Source: Coprinellus micaceus
Taxonomy: Eukaryota; Basidiomycota; Agaricomycetes; Agaricales; Psathyrellaceae
Direction: 5' to 3'
NCBI GenBank assembly: GCA_951394405.1
Contig: OX596335.1
Location: forward strand, 2,356,001 to 2,420,000
DNA length: 64,000 nt
The position numbers and the translations under genes were made by a program. The notes beneath the pieces were generated by a model. It worked only from the letters and a program-made list of their open reading frames with translations, searched no databases and was not told the origin of the DNA. The first letter of the stretch is position 1; each line of letters starts with the position of its first letter. This document shows, in pieces, positions 50,701 through 63,622 of the stretch.

Positions 50701-52624
50701 GCAGCGAGCGGAAGAAAGTCAGGGTGGCACTGGAAAAACTGCCTGCTGCAAAGCCGTCGGTTTGAGGGAAAGTAAGTGTATGAAGAGCGACGGTGGCAAT
50801 GTACTGCTCTGCCTCCCCCTCCGTCGGACACGCGATGTCTTCCATGACCCAGTCGTCGCGCTTCTTGCCCTCCCACGAGATCGTAACAGAGGCCCGAACC
50901 GCACGACTCGGGCCCGACCTGATGGCGTACGTGATCGCAGCATACTTGTCGAGCTTCGATACACAGTCTCGGAGTAAGGTCTTCGGCGTTTTCGACGAGT
51001 GTTTGGGGATGACCATTTCCTTCATAACGATTGTGCGTCCGTCTGCCGTCGACTCTTGTGGAGCATCCAGCAATTCTAGACCCAGGGTTTCCTCATCATC
51101 CTCATCACCGAGTGTCTTCTTGGGAGTCGGAGTGGCCGAGATTGCTGACGTGCCTTTACCCTTCTTGTTAGGCCCAGATCTCGCGGGTGTTCCGGGAGCC
51201 CCTGGCCCTGACCCTGTGCCGCGCAAGCGATTCTGCAGATGCTCTATGTCAACCTTGGCCTTTTCGGAACGCCATTGACCCTCGGCCATGCGCTCGTCGA
51301 ACAAAGAGTCTCCCCAGAGAAGCGATATCCTCTGTTGCAATTGCCTCATCTTCTTGTGCGTAGGAGGGAGGCCCTGCTGTGTCTGCATCTGGTAGTACTT
51401 GAGCTTGAGTCGAACGTACTCCACATTGGGATCATCGTTGTCGGTTAGTGGATCGCTCTCGTCACCGCTTGCCGCAACGCTAGATGTGTTGGAACCTGGT
51501 GGCGAGGGTGAACGCCTTTTGAAGAACGAAGGGGGTGCAGATGTCGTTGGCGTTGAAGGGTCGGAATAATTGACGAGCACAGATTCCGGTGCAATGGTCT
51601 GCATGGATCGAGGGACGAAGGAAGGAGCGCTGGCATCGAGTCGTTTCACCTCGGGCTGTACTGAAGTGGCAGGTGTTTGCGTCGTCGGAGTCTGTGGGAG
51701 AGGTGTATCTCGCGAGGATGAAATGTATGGCGTTCTAGTTTCTGGAGTGCCGGCTTGAAATCAAATTAGGGGGGAAGTTGGTTGAATACACGGGGGTGCG
51801 TTACCTTTCTGTCCTGGTTCCAGCTCTTCCTCGGGGCAATGTATGACAAGCTAGGACGAGTGAGGTTAGCATACAGCTACTCACTGGGCCAAACGGGGCT
51901 TACCCATTCGTAAGCTTCGTCTGTGTCAACTCCAGGAATCGCCTGTAGACACTCTTCAACGCGTGCGTCGCTGAACCCAAGGCGACGAAGGGTTCCATAG
52001 GTGATGGCTAATCGTGTCAAGACCTTCTCCTCCGAGTCGTCCAACGAACTGGGAGCTGCACAAGGTTCGCGGCGTAAGGAGTCATCTTCAAGCATGTGCA
52101 CAACCACGCACCATCCCATCTATTCGCATGCGAAATCAAGTCAAAGATCCGATTTTTGAATACCTCATCTAAATCCAAACGAGGAAGTAGTTTCGAGTTG
52201 CGCCTGTCAGTTTCGATCATCTGCAAGAATATCGTTGAGGATAATTCTGAGGGCAGGAGCGTGTCAATGCGTACCTTCACCATTCTATCAGATCCCCAGA
52301 TGTAAGTTGGAGTCACAGATGGCAAAAAATGTCTTCTTACCGCGAGATCTCCTTCTCCGTCTTTTCCTGGAACCTGTCCACCAGGAATTGGGATGCTTGT
52401 TGCCTTTCGTCGAGTATCGTTGAAGCGACCGAATCCACAATTTGTTGCGATGTGCTAGCATCTGCAGTGGCTTTCTGTCCTTGAGGTGTAGATTCAACGG
52501 TACCCGCAGTTTCCAGAGCCTCGTCGACAGGTTCAGCAGGCGGTAAAACCTTCTTGGGAACGGACGTCGTCGCAAATCCTCGAGCCACAGGCTTGAGCTG
52601 GGATTTCTTTTTCTTGGCGGGCAT
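47744..52624 (-). CDS. DEAH/DEVH-box RNA helicase, DHX29/YLR419W-like
   Basis: A long multi-exon gene from MPAKKKKSQLKPVARG (52624). A UBA-like helical segment (ITYGTLRRLGFSDARVEECL) lies near the N-terminus, followed by a Pro/Ser-rich linker and a double-stranded-RNA-binding-like fold near AITYAIRSGPSRAVRAS. The helicase core has VVLSGETGWGKSTQVPSFIM (motif I across an intron), YCTEPRRISAISLAQR, HIIIDEVHERSIESD (motif II, DEVH), LMSATVDAEKISEYF, and the motif-VI region QRHGRAGRVRRGLCFHLFTK. HA2/OB domains follow, ending SITFMNQPRAE. DHX29 helps ribosome scanning on structured mRNA leaders; the yeast relative YLR419W is less understood. An intron separates the DNA for motifs I and II. Confidence 0.9.
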
Positions 52625-53025
52625 GACAGGTGGGGCGTATAAGGAGTCTTGATGAAAGGGATGGCGAAAGAGAACAGAGGGTCAAGGATCCCTTCTGTCA
52701 AACAAGTAACAGTCAACCAGCGAGGTGTGCACCAATTGGAGTAGGCAAAATATTGAAGAGAATTGATCAAATGGGGTCAACGAAGGATGGAAGTTCTCAG
52801 ATAATAAGGTCTATGCTGAGATGAAGCAGTGAAACGGGCGCGGAATCATTGGGTAAAGATATGTCCAAGCGGGTGGGCATGAGGGAGTGAACAAGCCTTT
52901 GCCTCGAAATCCAACTGTGACCGATCTCTTGATCCCCGTGCTCGTCTGTCACGCACCATCACCTTTTCTCGCGCACGTTGAAGCTTGAAGCCGGGACCCT
53001 CAAACCTTCAAGATCCCACTGCATA
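52625..53025. other. Promoter side of the DHX29-like gene, up to the transposon
   Basis: About 400 bp upstream of the helicase start. It ends at the TA dinucleotide that flanks the transposon. No other feature is seen. Confidence 0.4.
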
Positions 53026-53051
53026 CAGTGTACTACGGTCACTTGAGACAG
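53026..53051 (+). repeat. Left terminal inverted repeat of the transposon
   Basis: Starts CAGTGTACTA directly after a TA dinucleotide and runs into the GGTCACTTGAGACAG subterminal motif. Confidence 0.7.
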
Positions 53052-53960
53052 CAGAGTGATATTGTGAATTATCTTGTGCAATTCTCCTGGGGACACGGTA
53101 AATTTGCGACCAAAAGATGCTACAGTATCTCACCTTGTGGTAAACACTCTTCAAATAGTAGAAAAGAGGAAATGAAATCGTGTTACGCCTCGAATACCAT
53201 CGGGGGGTCGAAAACCTCGAATTCCGGTCATTTGAGACAGTGTGACGCGCGTGTGACAGCGTGACAAGAGGCGAGGATATCTCTCTGCTCCCCATCCCTC
53301 CTCGAGCCATGGTCGTCTATTTTACCAGCTTCGACCTCTGTAACAACCTTAAAAAGACTTTCCCTCCTCCGGGGATTGATACTGTTCCCCCCAGACCTTA
53401 CGTCCTAGACATCCTGCCTCAGCACATACCTTTCCACCCCTATCTCTAGGCCAATCTTAAGATAGGTTCCGTATGCACTTACTTGCCTCTTGTAGATGCG
53501 TAGACTGGTCATAGAACAGTCTCAATACGCAATAGATCACAAAAAAGGCCATTTCTAAGAGAACTTGACACTATGTATGGAGATCGGGGAGGGTGGGGTT
53601 GGGAAGGGCGTGAGAATGCGACGCGCTTGGGACGCGACCTGTCACACCTCATCCTTTTCCTGTCGTTCTCGTGCAGTTGTGTACAGATCCATTTAGTTCT
53701 TTCTCCAAGTCCCACATATGATTGGTTAGATTCACAAAGTCGCCTTTGATTGGATATCAGGGGTGTATTTCTTGTGAAAATCGTGAAATAAAAGTTGAAA
53801 TTGTCGGAATTGACGAATTTTGGGTAGTGACGACCAGAGAAGCCCCCCCTCAACATCATTTGTACTTTCCAATTTTTGGGTTATGCGTAGACACCAGCCA
53901 AGGGCATGTTCTGGCCAAATTTGAACCCAATCGGGCGCACTCCGTGCGAGATATTGTCGA

Positions 53961-54004
53961 CTGTATCAAGTGACCGTGGTGTATCAAATGACCATAGTAC
54001 ACTG
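53961..54004 (-). repeat. Right terminal inverted repeat with a doubled subterminal motif
   Basis: Read on the minus strand it starts CAGTGTACTA, contains GGTCATTTGATACA, then a second copy GGTCACTTGATACAG. It is followed outward on the plus strand by a TA dinucleotide at 54005-54006. Confidence 0.7.
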
Positions 54005-54131
54005 TATATCATTCAGGTATATTGAGCACAGTGCAACGAAGGGTATAAATGGCATCAGGCCGGATGGTTCAACCATGTCACGGAATAAAATAGTGTCTCT
54101 CAATGCGAAGGGTCGTCTAGGGTCCAAGTGC

Positions 54132-55643
54132 TCAGAGGAACGAAAGGAGCAGGGCAGCAACGGCACCAAATCCGAGCGCGAACCCACTGCGGGTGGAGAC
54201 AGCGCCGTTCTCTGGGGTGCTGGTGGGGGTCGTCTGACTAGCAGCGGTTCCGTTGAGAGTTTGAGCGACACTCTTGAAAGCGTTGAAGCTGCGCCCGGAA
54301 GATTCATCGGAGTTGATGGCACTATACAGAAAGGTATGTCAGAATATATTAGGTCGAGTTAAACGTTAAGCGAAGAAACACTTACAAGACCATTCCGGCT
54401 CCGCAATGGTTTCCTTGGCGGCACTTGAGGAAATACAGTTATAACCTTGTTCATCTCGACGCAAAACAATCACGTACGTATGCCCAAACAGGAGCGGTAT
54501 CCTTGACGGTGTAGTTCCAGGTGGGGAACTCGGTCAAGCTGTCCGCGACGGGGATGCTGCAGGATGTAAGCAAACGTGCTCAATGTTAAAAATGCGAGCG
54601 GGGAGCTTACAAGCCAGAGTCAAATCCAGATTGGGCATCGGCGCTCAGAGGCCTGCAGGGATCCTCGAACGAAGACTGGGTGACAGTGTGGTTCTTCTGA
54701 CGGCTGAAAGCGGAGTCATTATAGAGACCAATATTCCAGCCGAGGCGAGAAACTCTTACAATTCAAAGACAACGATATCACGAGGGAGGGCCGTGATACG
54801 GGATGGCTCGAAAATATTTCCATTGGAGCCCCCGACGATAACCCTGTGAACATTCCCTTCCAGAGTAGCGGGGGTTGGATCGGGCGAGTTGGGATACGAG
54901 TTGTACGTGGTCGTCCATGTGGAGGCCTGCAAAGTGACGACCTTGGTCACCGGGGTGGGGACAGGAGCAGCAGGAATTGTCAAATCCCCATATGCCGCTG
55001 TGGTTGAAGAAGCAGCAGGGGTTGCCGCAGCACTGGCGAGAGCCGCACCAACAGCCAAAGCAGAATTCTTGAAGTTCGTAAAGGAGTTGGGTGCACCGTC
55101 AGGACCACAATTGACGGAAAACACCATTCCCTTTCCACAATGGGTGTTAGGGGTACGGGCAGCTTGGGCACAGTATGCCCAGATAGGCTCGGTCTGCGGA
55201 TCCAGCACTGTTAATCGATGCAAGGAGGTCAAGAAGAAGAAAATCATGCACGAACATTATTCACATTGATCGTGTACGTTGGGAGATTGTCAGTCTGGTT
55301 GGCAGCAACCGGCTGGCTACGAAGAGGGTAAGCAGGAGGAACTCGTAGTGTAGAGAGGAGCGTACAATCCAGAGTTAAAGCCACCGTCCTTCAGGCCACA
55401 GGGATCGGCGAAAGAGGACTGAGTGACAGTATGGTTTTTGGGATAAAAGTGGAAAACGACTTGATCTCCAGGCTGAGCGAACTACAAACCATTGTAAGTA
55501 AGCAGATTGAATCGCTGGGTAAGTATACGTACGATAGCTTCAGGCTCGAAAAGGAGTTTCCCTTCCTGACCCACTCGGATGTCGTGCACAGCACCCAGAA
55601 CAAAGGGCAAAAGCGCCAGGCCTGCAGAGAGAGAAGCAAACAT
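54132..55643 (-). CDS. GPI-anchored secreted protein with two cupredoxin domains
   Basis: Starts MFASLSAGLALLPFVLGAVH at 55643, a clear signal peptide. Each of two repeats has a type-1 copper-site pattern. Domain 1 has FYPKNHTVTQSSFADPC, then WAYCAQ and THCGKGMVF. Domain 2 has FRQKNHTVTQSSFEDPC, then WAYCRQGNHCGAGMVL. The His, Cys, His and Met ligands are present in both once introns are removed. A Thr/Ser/Pro-rich stretch follows, then a hydrophobic C-terminus (ALGFGAVAALLLSFL) typical of GPI attachment. Such extracellular serine-rich cupredoxins are common in mushrooms. Copper binding is strongly suggested; redox partners are unknown. The gene has several introns. Confidence 0.85.
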
Positions 55644-56820
55644 CGCTAGCGATTGTTGAGGAGGTTAGAGGACAGTAAAAGAATGTAAAGTCGTGAAGAA
55701 AAGGAGAGAGAGAAAACTACGAAACACGAAAACCTGAATGATAGAGGGGAAAGAAAGGAGTGATGAGGACACGCGTTTCACACTCACCTCAATATAAGGC
55801 AAGGGCCGCGCCTGGCAACCCAGTCGTACCGTTCCCTCGGGTATTGTTGCCAGGGTCTTTTGAAGTCAGTTTGGCAGAACGTGGGCATAATATGGATGCG
55901 CCATTTGTTTTCTTCATGCCAGCCATACATAGATTGGCCATGATTGGGTGGAACAAAATTTCCCATGCATAAGGGAACAAGGATCCCCCGCATTGGCACC
56001 ATTGCCGAGATGTTGGTGATTTTGCGATTGGATAGATGGATGGGTCGCCCGTAACACGAAGGCAAGCCCAGCGTGATCACACCCAGCCTTTGAAGGGTGA
56101 ACCTCGAGGCCTCTGGTGTCAAGGGCCATGATCAGCCATGATCCCAACTGTAACCTGCAAGTCGAAGAAGCAGGAGATTCCAATATGAAGTGTTTCGCAC
56201 TGCCTTGCCAAGTAGAGAGGGGAGGATCACAACAAAAAGGATCATCTCTTGTTCTCCTGTTTGGTCTCTCGACGTTCTGCTGAGGTAATCAGCTGTCCGG
56301 TGCAGTTTCGCCTGATGGGCGCTTGTTTGGCCCTCAGCCAACCCCGAGCCACCCTATACAGATCGCCGCAATGCACCAAGCTGGGAGAGGGCTTCATAAA
56401 CACATATATGCCCCGGTATGCCCTACGCCCTCTCGTCGTGTCTTCAAATATCCCCGCTTCAGGACCAAGAACCCCCACATGGGCGACGCCATTCTCAGAT
56501 CCATGAACACCGCAAACCCTGCTCGGTCGGTGATCTACTAACCCTAGTTGCCAGCGGAACAAATCTTACTGGATCCTCAACTGCGCTCCGCTGCTTTGAG
56601 GGCCTGCAAGGTGGTGTAATCCTGTGTGATCCAGGAAGAATAGCGTTATCAGCCCCGCACCGCCATCGATGATGTTCCCATCAATCTCCCCCGTTGAGAT
56701 GGAAGCAGCAACTAGGCTACATAAGCCCATCAATCGTCTAGATATCATATATTGTGTCCCTGCTTTTCGCTCATCCGCTCACCACCCACCGGCTGGATTC
56801 TGGTGTCTACTACGCTCACA
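55644..56820. promoter_or_regulatory. Divergent upstream region of the cupredoxin and MAP kinase genes
   Basis: About 1.2 kb between two divergent starts, the longest such gap in the right half. It should carry both promoters. Short open frames on both strands have no domain. A pyrimidine-rich stretch precedes the kinase start. Confidence 0.4.
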
Positions 56821-58407
<1,587 letters not shown>

Positions 58408-58702
58408 CGACCTTATGCATGACTCCCAATCGAAATCCGCGTTGGATGCCTACGCGTACGCTGATATCCTTGTACCAATATTTTTTATTCTGCGTGTAAG
58501 TAAACCATAAATGTGTTGTACGACATAATAGATGGAATGGCATGACAAGAAAAGATAGGAGCCAAGAGCGCAACATGCTACGAAGTGTCATAATTAAAGG
58601 TCCATGTACATCAAAGTAAGGGTGCCATTGGTCTGGTCAATCTCATCCAATTTTGAGACGATGTCCAGGGAGAGCGAAAGAAAAGGCATCCTTTCGGAGC
58701 AT
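58408..58702. other. Convergent intergenic region
   Basis: About 295 bp between the stop of the kinase and the stop of the SAP-like gene. AT-rich, consistent with 3' UTRs. Confidence 0.4.
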
Positions 58703-60914
58703 TCAACGCGTCCAGAAACCAGAGCCTATACCCTCAACACCAAAATCTCCGAACCTCGAGTCACCCTCCAACTCCGTTCCATACAACGTCTTCCTGCTAG
58801 GCGTCGACTCTACGGCAGTTGTAGGCGTGCCCGTGCGTACCATCGTCAAGCCGAGGCCTGCTGCGATTTGGTTGCTCGCCGCTGCGTCCTTCCCCTGTCC
58901 TGAAGTACACTCAGAGCTACTACTACCTATCCGAGTCGGACGACGAGGGGATGGGAATCCAAACTCTTTGAACGGATCTGTCCTGTCCTGGTCCAGCTGG
59001 TTCATGAACCCTATGGTATGACTAGCAGGAGTGGGGGATTGGGGTGCGTCAGGGAATGGGATCGGCTGCAGGAACGATTCGTTGCCATTGTTGACACCAA
59101 ATATCGAAATGTCGAACGTATGGCGCTGGTTCTCTGGATTAGTCGCGGAACTGGTCACCCGACTATGGACCGTTCTAGCTGAAGGAAGAAGCGGAGCCCC
59201 AGGTGGCGACGAAGGTCGATATACCTCAGGGAGGGAGCTGACTGGGGGAGGTGTGCTGTGAGCGTACGGTGTCGAAACTTGAGCTTCACGACCTTGGAAG
59301 ATTGTAAATGTCGGCATGCGTGGCGCAAGCAATTGTGCCGCAACTTCAGATGTCGGAACTCTTGGTTTGCTCGGGCCAGCTATCGGGTGTGGTCGTTGGG
59401 CTCCATTGTCCAACTTAGCCCGCTTCTTCTCCGGTTGGACCCCAGCCGGTTCTGCCTCATGGCATCCATCCTCATCTCGCTTTGTGTTCGCGTCTATGCA
59501 GCCCACCCCACTACTCGCGCTGGACGATCGCAGACGCTTTCCTAGTGTTGTAGAGGACTCGCCTGGTGCTGGGTGGATGGGCGATCTTTCGCGCATGATA
59601 GCGGCTGTTGGTGTAGATGTTTGCAACGAAGGATGGAATCCCATGGTTTTGAACGCGGAAGGAAAACCCAAACCCAAGCTACAACAGTCTCGTGTGAGGA
59701 TGCTCGAACAGTACACGAAAAATCCACTTACCCTTCATGTGGTAATGGTGGACTCCTGGCCTTTGGAGTGGTTGGGAGAACCATTGGGGACGAGTGTGAT
59801 GTTAAACTTGCTTTGAGGAGCCTGAACTCCTCCGTCAAGGATGCTATAGACGTCTTCTCACTACGCAGCTCTCGAACCTCAGCTTCCAGAGAGTCGTAAC
59901 GCCGCTGCAAGTTCGCAACGCCGGCAAGTTGGGCTTGTATTCGTTCCAGATTTTGGTTGCGCTGCTGTGAATTCCGCAACTCCTCCTCCAAGCTCTCCAC
60001 CTTCAATTGTAACGGCCGTAGCTAGGGAGCAGTCAGCACCGAAGAGAACACAGAGAAACATGACATACGGCGTCTGATATTTGCCGTGAAACGTCAAGTG
60101 GTGGTGTAGAAGCGGCTCGCAGAACTTGGGGAGGTAGTATTGAGGACTCTGCTGGCTGCTCTGTGAAAAAACGATTGAGATAAAGCCAACGAAATGGCGA
60201 CCTGTTTCTCTACCTGACTGCGACCTCGTTGGTCCCAAGGAAGATGATTCGCCCTCTTTGGACAAGTTTGTGAATCAACTTTGGTGAGGCAGAACCGAAA
60301 GAACAAACCTGCTGGTACCGTGGTATCCACCCTGCTCATCGTTCGGCTAGACTTCCTTCGTCGCCCTCGCGGAACACTTGTCGATTTTGTCACGACCCTT
60401 GCACCCGATCCTCCAGCAGCTGCAGGTCGACCAACTCCGAGTTTTGTCTGCAGATCTTTCGCCTTGCGAGTTCGAACCGGCTGCGGGGGTTGATTGCGTT
60501 TGGTATCTTCGACATCAAGTTCAGCTTCTTCCTCAATCGTATCCATTGGGGACTCGGGCTTTTCCTCTTCAATGTCGTGAATGATTATGGATGCGGTCCG
60601 ACTTGGTCCAGCTCCTCGACTTGATTGTCTTGACCCGGATCGTCTGGTTGGGGCAGTTGGGGCAGGCGGGGGTGCCGATCTAACGCACTCATGAGTATGC
60701 GCCGCAGAAACTTGGCAAAAGGATGTCTCTCACTGAGTCTCGATTAGAAGGTCAATTAGTGTTTCCGTTTTGAGGTTTGCTCGGACACCATATTCCTGTT
60801 TGCGTGTCAGATAGGTGGGTATTTATGGAAATACTGGGCACATACTTTACAAAGATTCTGTATATCAATACGCTTCATAGACTCCAACTCCTTCCGCGAT
60901 GGAAGAGGGGCCAT
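58703..60914 (-). CDS. Nuclear coiled-coil protein with an N-terminal SAP-like helix pair
   Basis: Starts MAPLPSRKELESMKRIDIQN at 60914. After the first intron it continues LCKEYGVRANLKTETLIDLL, which together resembles a SAP-type DNA-binding helix-extended loop-helix. Next is a basic, Ser-rich segment (RRSGSRQSSRGAGPSRT) with an acidic patch (EEEKPESPMDTIEEEAELDV), then more Lys/Arg (RGRRRKSSRT). Then comes a coiled coil (VESLEEELRNSQQRNQNLER and RYDSLEAEVRELRSEKTSIA). The C-terminal third is disordered, Pro/Ser-rich, ending GSGFWTR. Several introns split it. The layout suggests a chromatin or nuclear scaffold protein. I do not recognise a named family. Confidence 0.7.
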
Positions 60915-61431
60915 TTTTGACCGTACCGTGGCCAGAGGTGAACTTGAACAACGTTGCGATCGACTGTGTCACTCGCGGTTCGACTGTTAGCACAATAACA
61001 GGCACAAACAACGCGCACGCACATGACTCTGGCATGGTTGACTCGGCCATAGGCGCCTGTCGAGGGTTTGAACTGGGACGCCACAGCCGTGTTCTTGATG
61101 GAATCTCCCTTTATCTCACCGGAATTTTGCCCTCTAGCTCGTGCACATCCTTGGGCGTCTCTTTCTCCCTCTGCTCTTGTCTTCTGGCCAGACGCCGCGC
61201 ACCGGATACCAGGGACGAGAATCCGACTCGGCCCGCCTGGAAACGCATGGGAGCTATGTCTCTTCAGGGGGTGCAATCATGATCAGGTCCCCATACTCCA
61301 GAACCGTGGCCAACTGGGTATGGTCTTTCGAATCACCGATCGTCATCCTATCACATCGCTTGCAATGCATGAAGCCAGGATTTCATTTCATCTCCTAACC
61401 ACCACCTTCCTTTGCGTTCCCGAGCCCTAAC
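60915..61431. promoter_or_regulatory. Divergent promoter region of the SAP-like and b2-type genes
   Basis: About 520 bp between two divergent starts. Open frames on the plus strand here are not supported, since the true start of the dehydrogenase at 61432 matches the cytochrome b5 domain. Confidence 0.4.
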
Positions 61432-63622
61432 ATGGCACCCTGGTCCCTAAAGGAAGTCTCGGAGCATAATTCTGCCCAGTAGGCCCTAATAACGCAGTCA
61501 TGGCGTCTAGCACCCACCTAACCCGCGTTCGTAGGTCGTGCTGGGTCGTAATTCACAACAACGTCTACGACGTTACCGAATTCCTGCCTGTACGCTCCAC
61601 CAATCGCTTTGGGGTGGTTCATGCTGAGATTCCGATCCTACAGGAGCATCCAGGAGGAGCAGCGATCATCTTGAGATATGCTGGAGGAGATGCGACCGAG
61701 GTCTACGATCAAATACATGCACCCGATGCACTTGACAAGTTCCTGCCCAATGAAAAGCACTTGGGACCCGTGCAGCCAGAGGCCGCTCAGTGTTTGACGG
61801 ACGAGCGCATCAGCAGGAAGAAGACGAAAGATGAGGTACGAGTGGAGAAAGCCCACAAGAGGAAGCCCCCCCTCAGCTACATCCTGAGCTTGGCTGCTAT
61901 GGAGGTTAGTCATTGTATTCTCAATCTCATTCAAACAACATAACATTCGGCGCACAGAAAGTTGCTAGTGAAGTGCTCTCACATAAAGCGTGGTCCTACT
62001 ACTCCTCGTCCTCGGACGATACGATAAGTGCGTTGCCCCTCGCTGCTATCTCTCCGGTTACAAACTCAAAGCTCCACAGCATATTCGGAGAATGCCCGGG
62101 CCTTTTCCCGATTCTTCTTCAATGCTCGTGTCATGAGGTCTGTCGCGGACTGTGATCCGTCGACTACTATTCTAGGCTATTCTTCTTCCATACCGGTATT
62201 CGTGAGCGGTGCTGCTCTCGCAAGGCTCGGCCATCCGAAGGGTGAATACATTCGCTGATCGCAGTATAGATCCCTCTGACCCCGGTTCGTTAGGTGAAAT
62301 CAACATCACCCGAGCAGCCGCGAAGGAAGGCATCATACAGATGGTTTCATCCAATGCCTCACTGTCTTATGAAGATATTATCGCCGCCGCCGCTCCCACT
62401 CAGCCCCTATTCTTTCAGCTGTACAAGAATCGAGACGACAACAAAGCCCTCAAGCGGGTTCAAGAAGTCGTCGGGCTAGGATACAAAGCTATTTTCTTGA
62501 CTGTAGATGCCGTTGTCGCTGGAAACCGTGAAGAGGATATCCGATGTCCATGGGTGCTTGAAGAACTGGAGAGCGGGAAGCCTGCGGTCTGGGACGAAAA
62601 CGTTCCTGTCGACGATGTTAATCTCGGGGGGACTGCGGGAAACCTGGTCAATAGGGACGACCGAAATATGACATGGGAAAAGGTGCGCATGGCTAAATCG
62701 ATTCCTCGCCAATTGATTCGCTGAATCGTATGGTCAGACCGTCCCGTGGCTTCGAAGCGTCACAACCCTACCCATTGTTATCAAAGGCAAGCTTCTGATG
62801 ATATTGACTTGGAGAAATCAGCCTCAAGGTGTACTCAGGGATCCAGTGTGTCGCAGATGCAGTCGCCGCAGCTGAGGCAGGCGTCGACGGCATTCTTCTG
62901 TCCAACCACGGCGGTGCGTTTTACGGATAACGACACCTGGTTTATTGACTTACGTGCCATTTCCAGGTCGCCAACTTGACTAGTATGTTGCGTAGGCGAC
63001 AGTGCTTTACTCGGACCTAACTCCTCCCAAGTTCAATGCCTCCTATCGAGGTGCTTTACCGGCTCCAGCGTCAGCGACCGGATGTCTTTAAGAAGCTAGA
63101 AGGTAAGATCTTCGCCGATTCACACCCTGTTCGTGTCTGAGTTCATTGCATCCCAGTTTATATCGACGGTAAGTCAGGCAGTACTCGGCGAATAAATTTT
63201 ACATGAACGTGGATGCCCCTTAAGGTGGTATATATAGGGGAACAGGTGCCTACTTGTTCTTTCAAAGTCGTTGATACGCCGTTCAATTTCCCCTTCCAGA
63301 TGTCGTCAAAGCGCTTTGCCTTGGTGCCAAAGCTGTGGGATTGGGACGTGCATTCCTGTATGCTCAAAGTGTATGTTCCCGTCTCTAAACCCGAGCTTGA
63401 CTCTGAATCTTTTTAGGCCTATGGAGAGGCTGGCGCTGCAAAGATCGCCCAACTGATGCGACGGGAGATTGTTACAGCCATGCAGTTGGTCGGTGCTTCC
63501 AAGATCGAGGATCTTAAACCCGATATGGTACGGAATCGTCTTCACCAGGTGCAGTGCATGCTAAACGCTCGGGATAGGTTGAGAGGGTAGACTGGGAACC
63601 CATTCCCAAGGCTAAGCTCTGA
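61432..63622 (+). CDS. Flavocytochrome b2-type FMN-dependent 2-hydroxyacid dehydrogenase
   Basis: I start at ATG 61432 (MAPWSLKEVSEHNSAQ). A 56-nt intron (61479-61534) joins this to SCWVVIHNNVYDVTEFLPEH and completes the cytochrome b5 fold with heme motif EHPGG. The ATG at 61500 lies inside that intron. The FMN domain has GEINITRAAAKEGIIQMVSS, PLFFQLYKNRDDNKALKR, the catalytic-region SNHGG joined to RQLDY by an intron, then VYIDGG and DVVKALCLGAKAVGLGRAFL. It ends EPIPKAKL. The domain order is that of L-lactate:cytochrome c oxidoreductase (Cyb2). Unlike yeast Cyb2 it has no mitochondrial presequence and ends in AKL, a PTS1-like peroxisomal signal. The substrate may be lactate or another 2-hydroxyacid. 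Confidence 0.85.

Larger units (their letters stand above)
53026..54004. mobile_element. Non-autonomous Tc1/mariner-like DNA transposon (MITE-like), 979 bp
   Basis: The left end reads CAGTGTACTACGGTCACTTG and the right end, on the other strand, reads CAGTGTACTATGGTCATTTG; they differ at two of 20 positions. Each end is flanked by the dinucleotide TA (53024-53025 and 54005-54006), the target-site duplication expected of Tc1/mariner/pogo-type elements. A subterminal motif, GGTCAYTTGAKACA, occurs four times: 53037 and 53226 on the plus strand, and 53961 and 53980 on the minus strand. The interior is AT-richer than the flanks and has no open frame longer than about 116 codons, so no transposase is encoded. 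It sits between the DHX29-like and cupredoxin genes and breaks neither. Confidence 0.72.

Noticed and set aside
61500..61943. ATG at 61500 as start of the b2-type gene
   Set aside because: Leaves an incomplete cytochrome b5 domain; the upstream exon at 61432 fits better.
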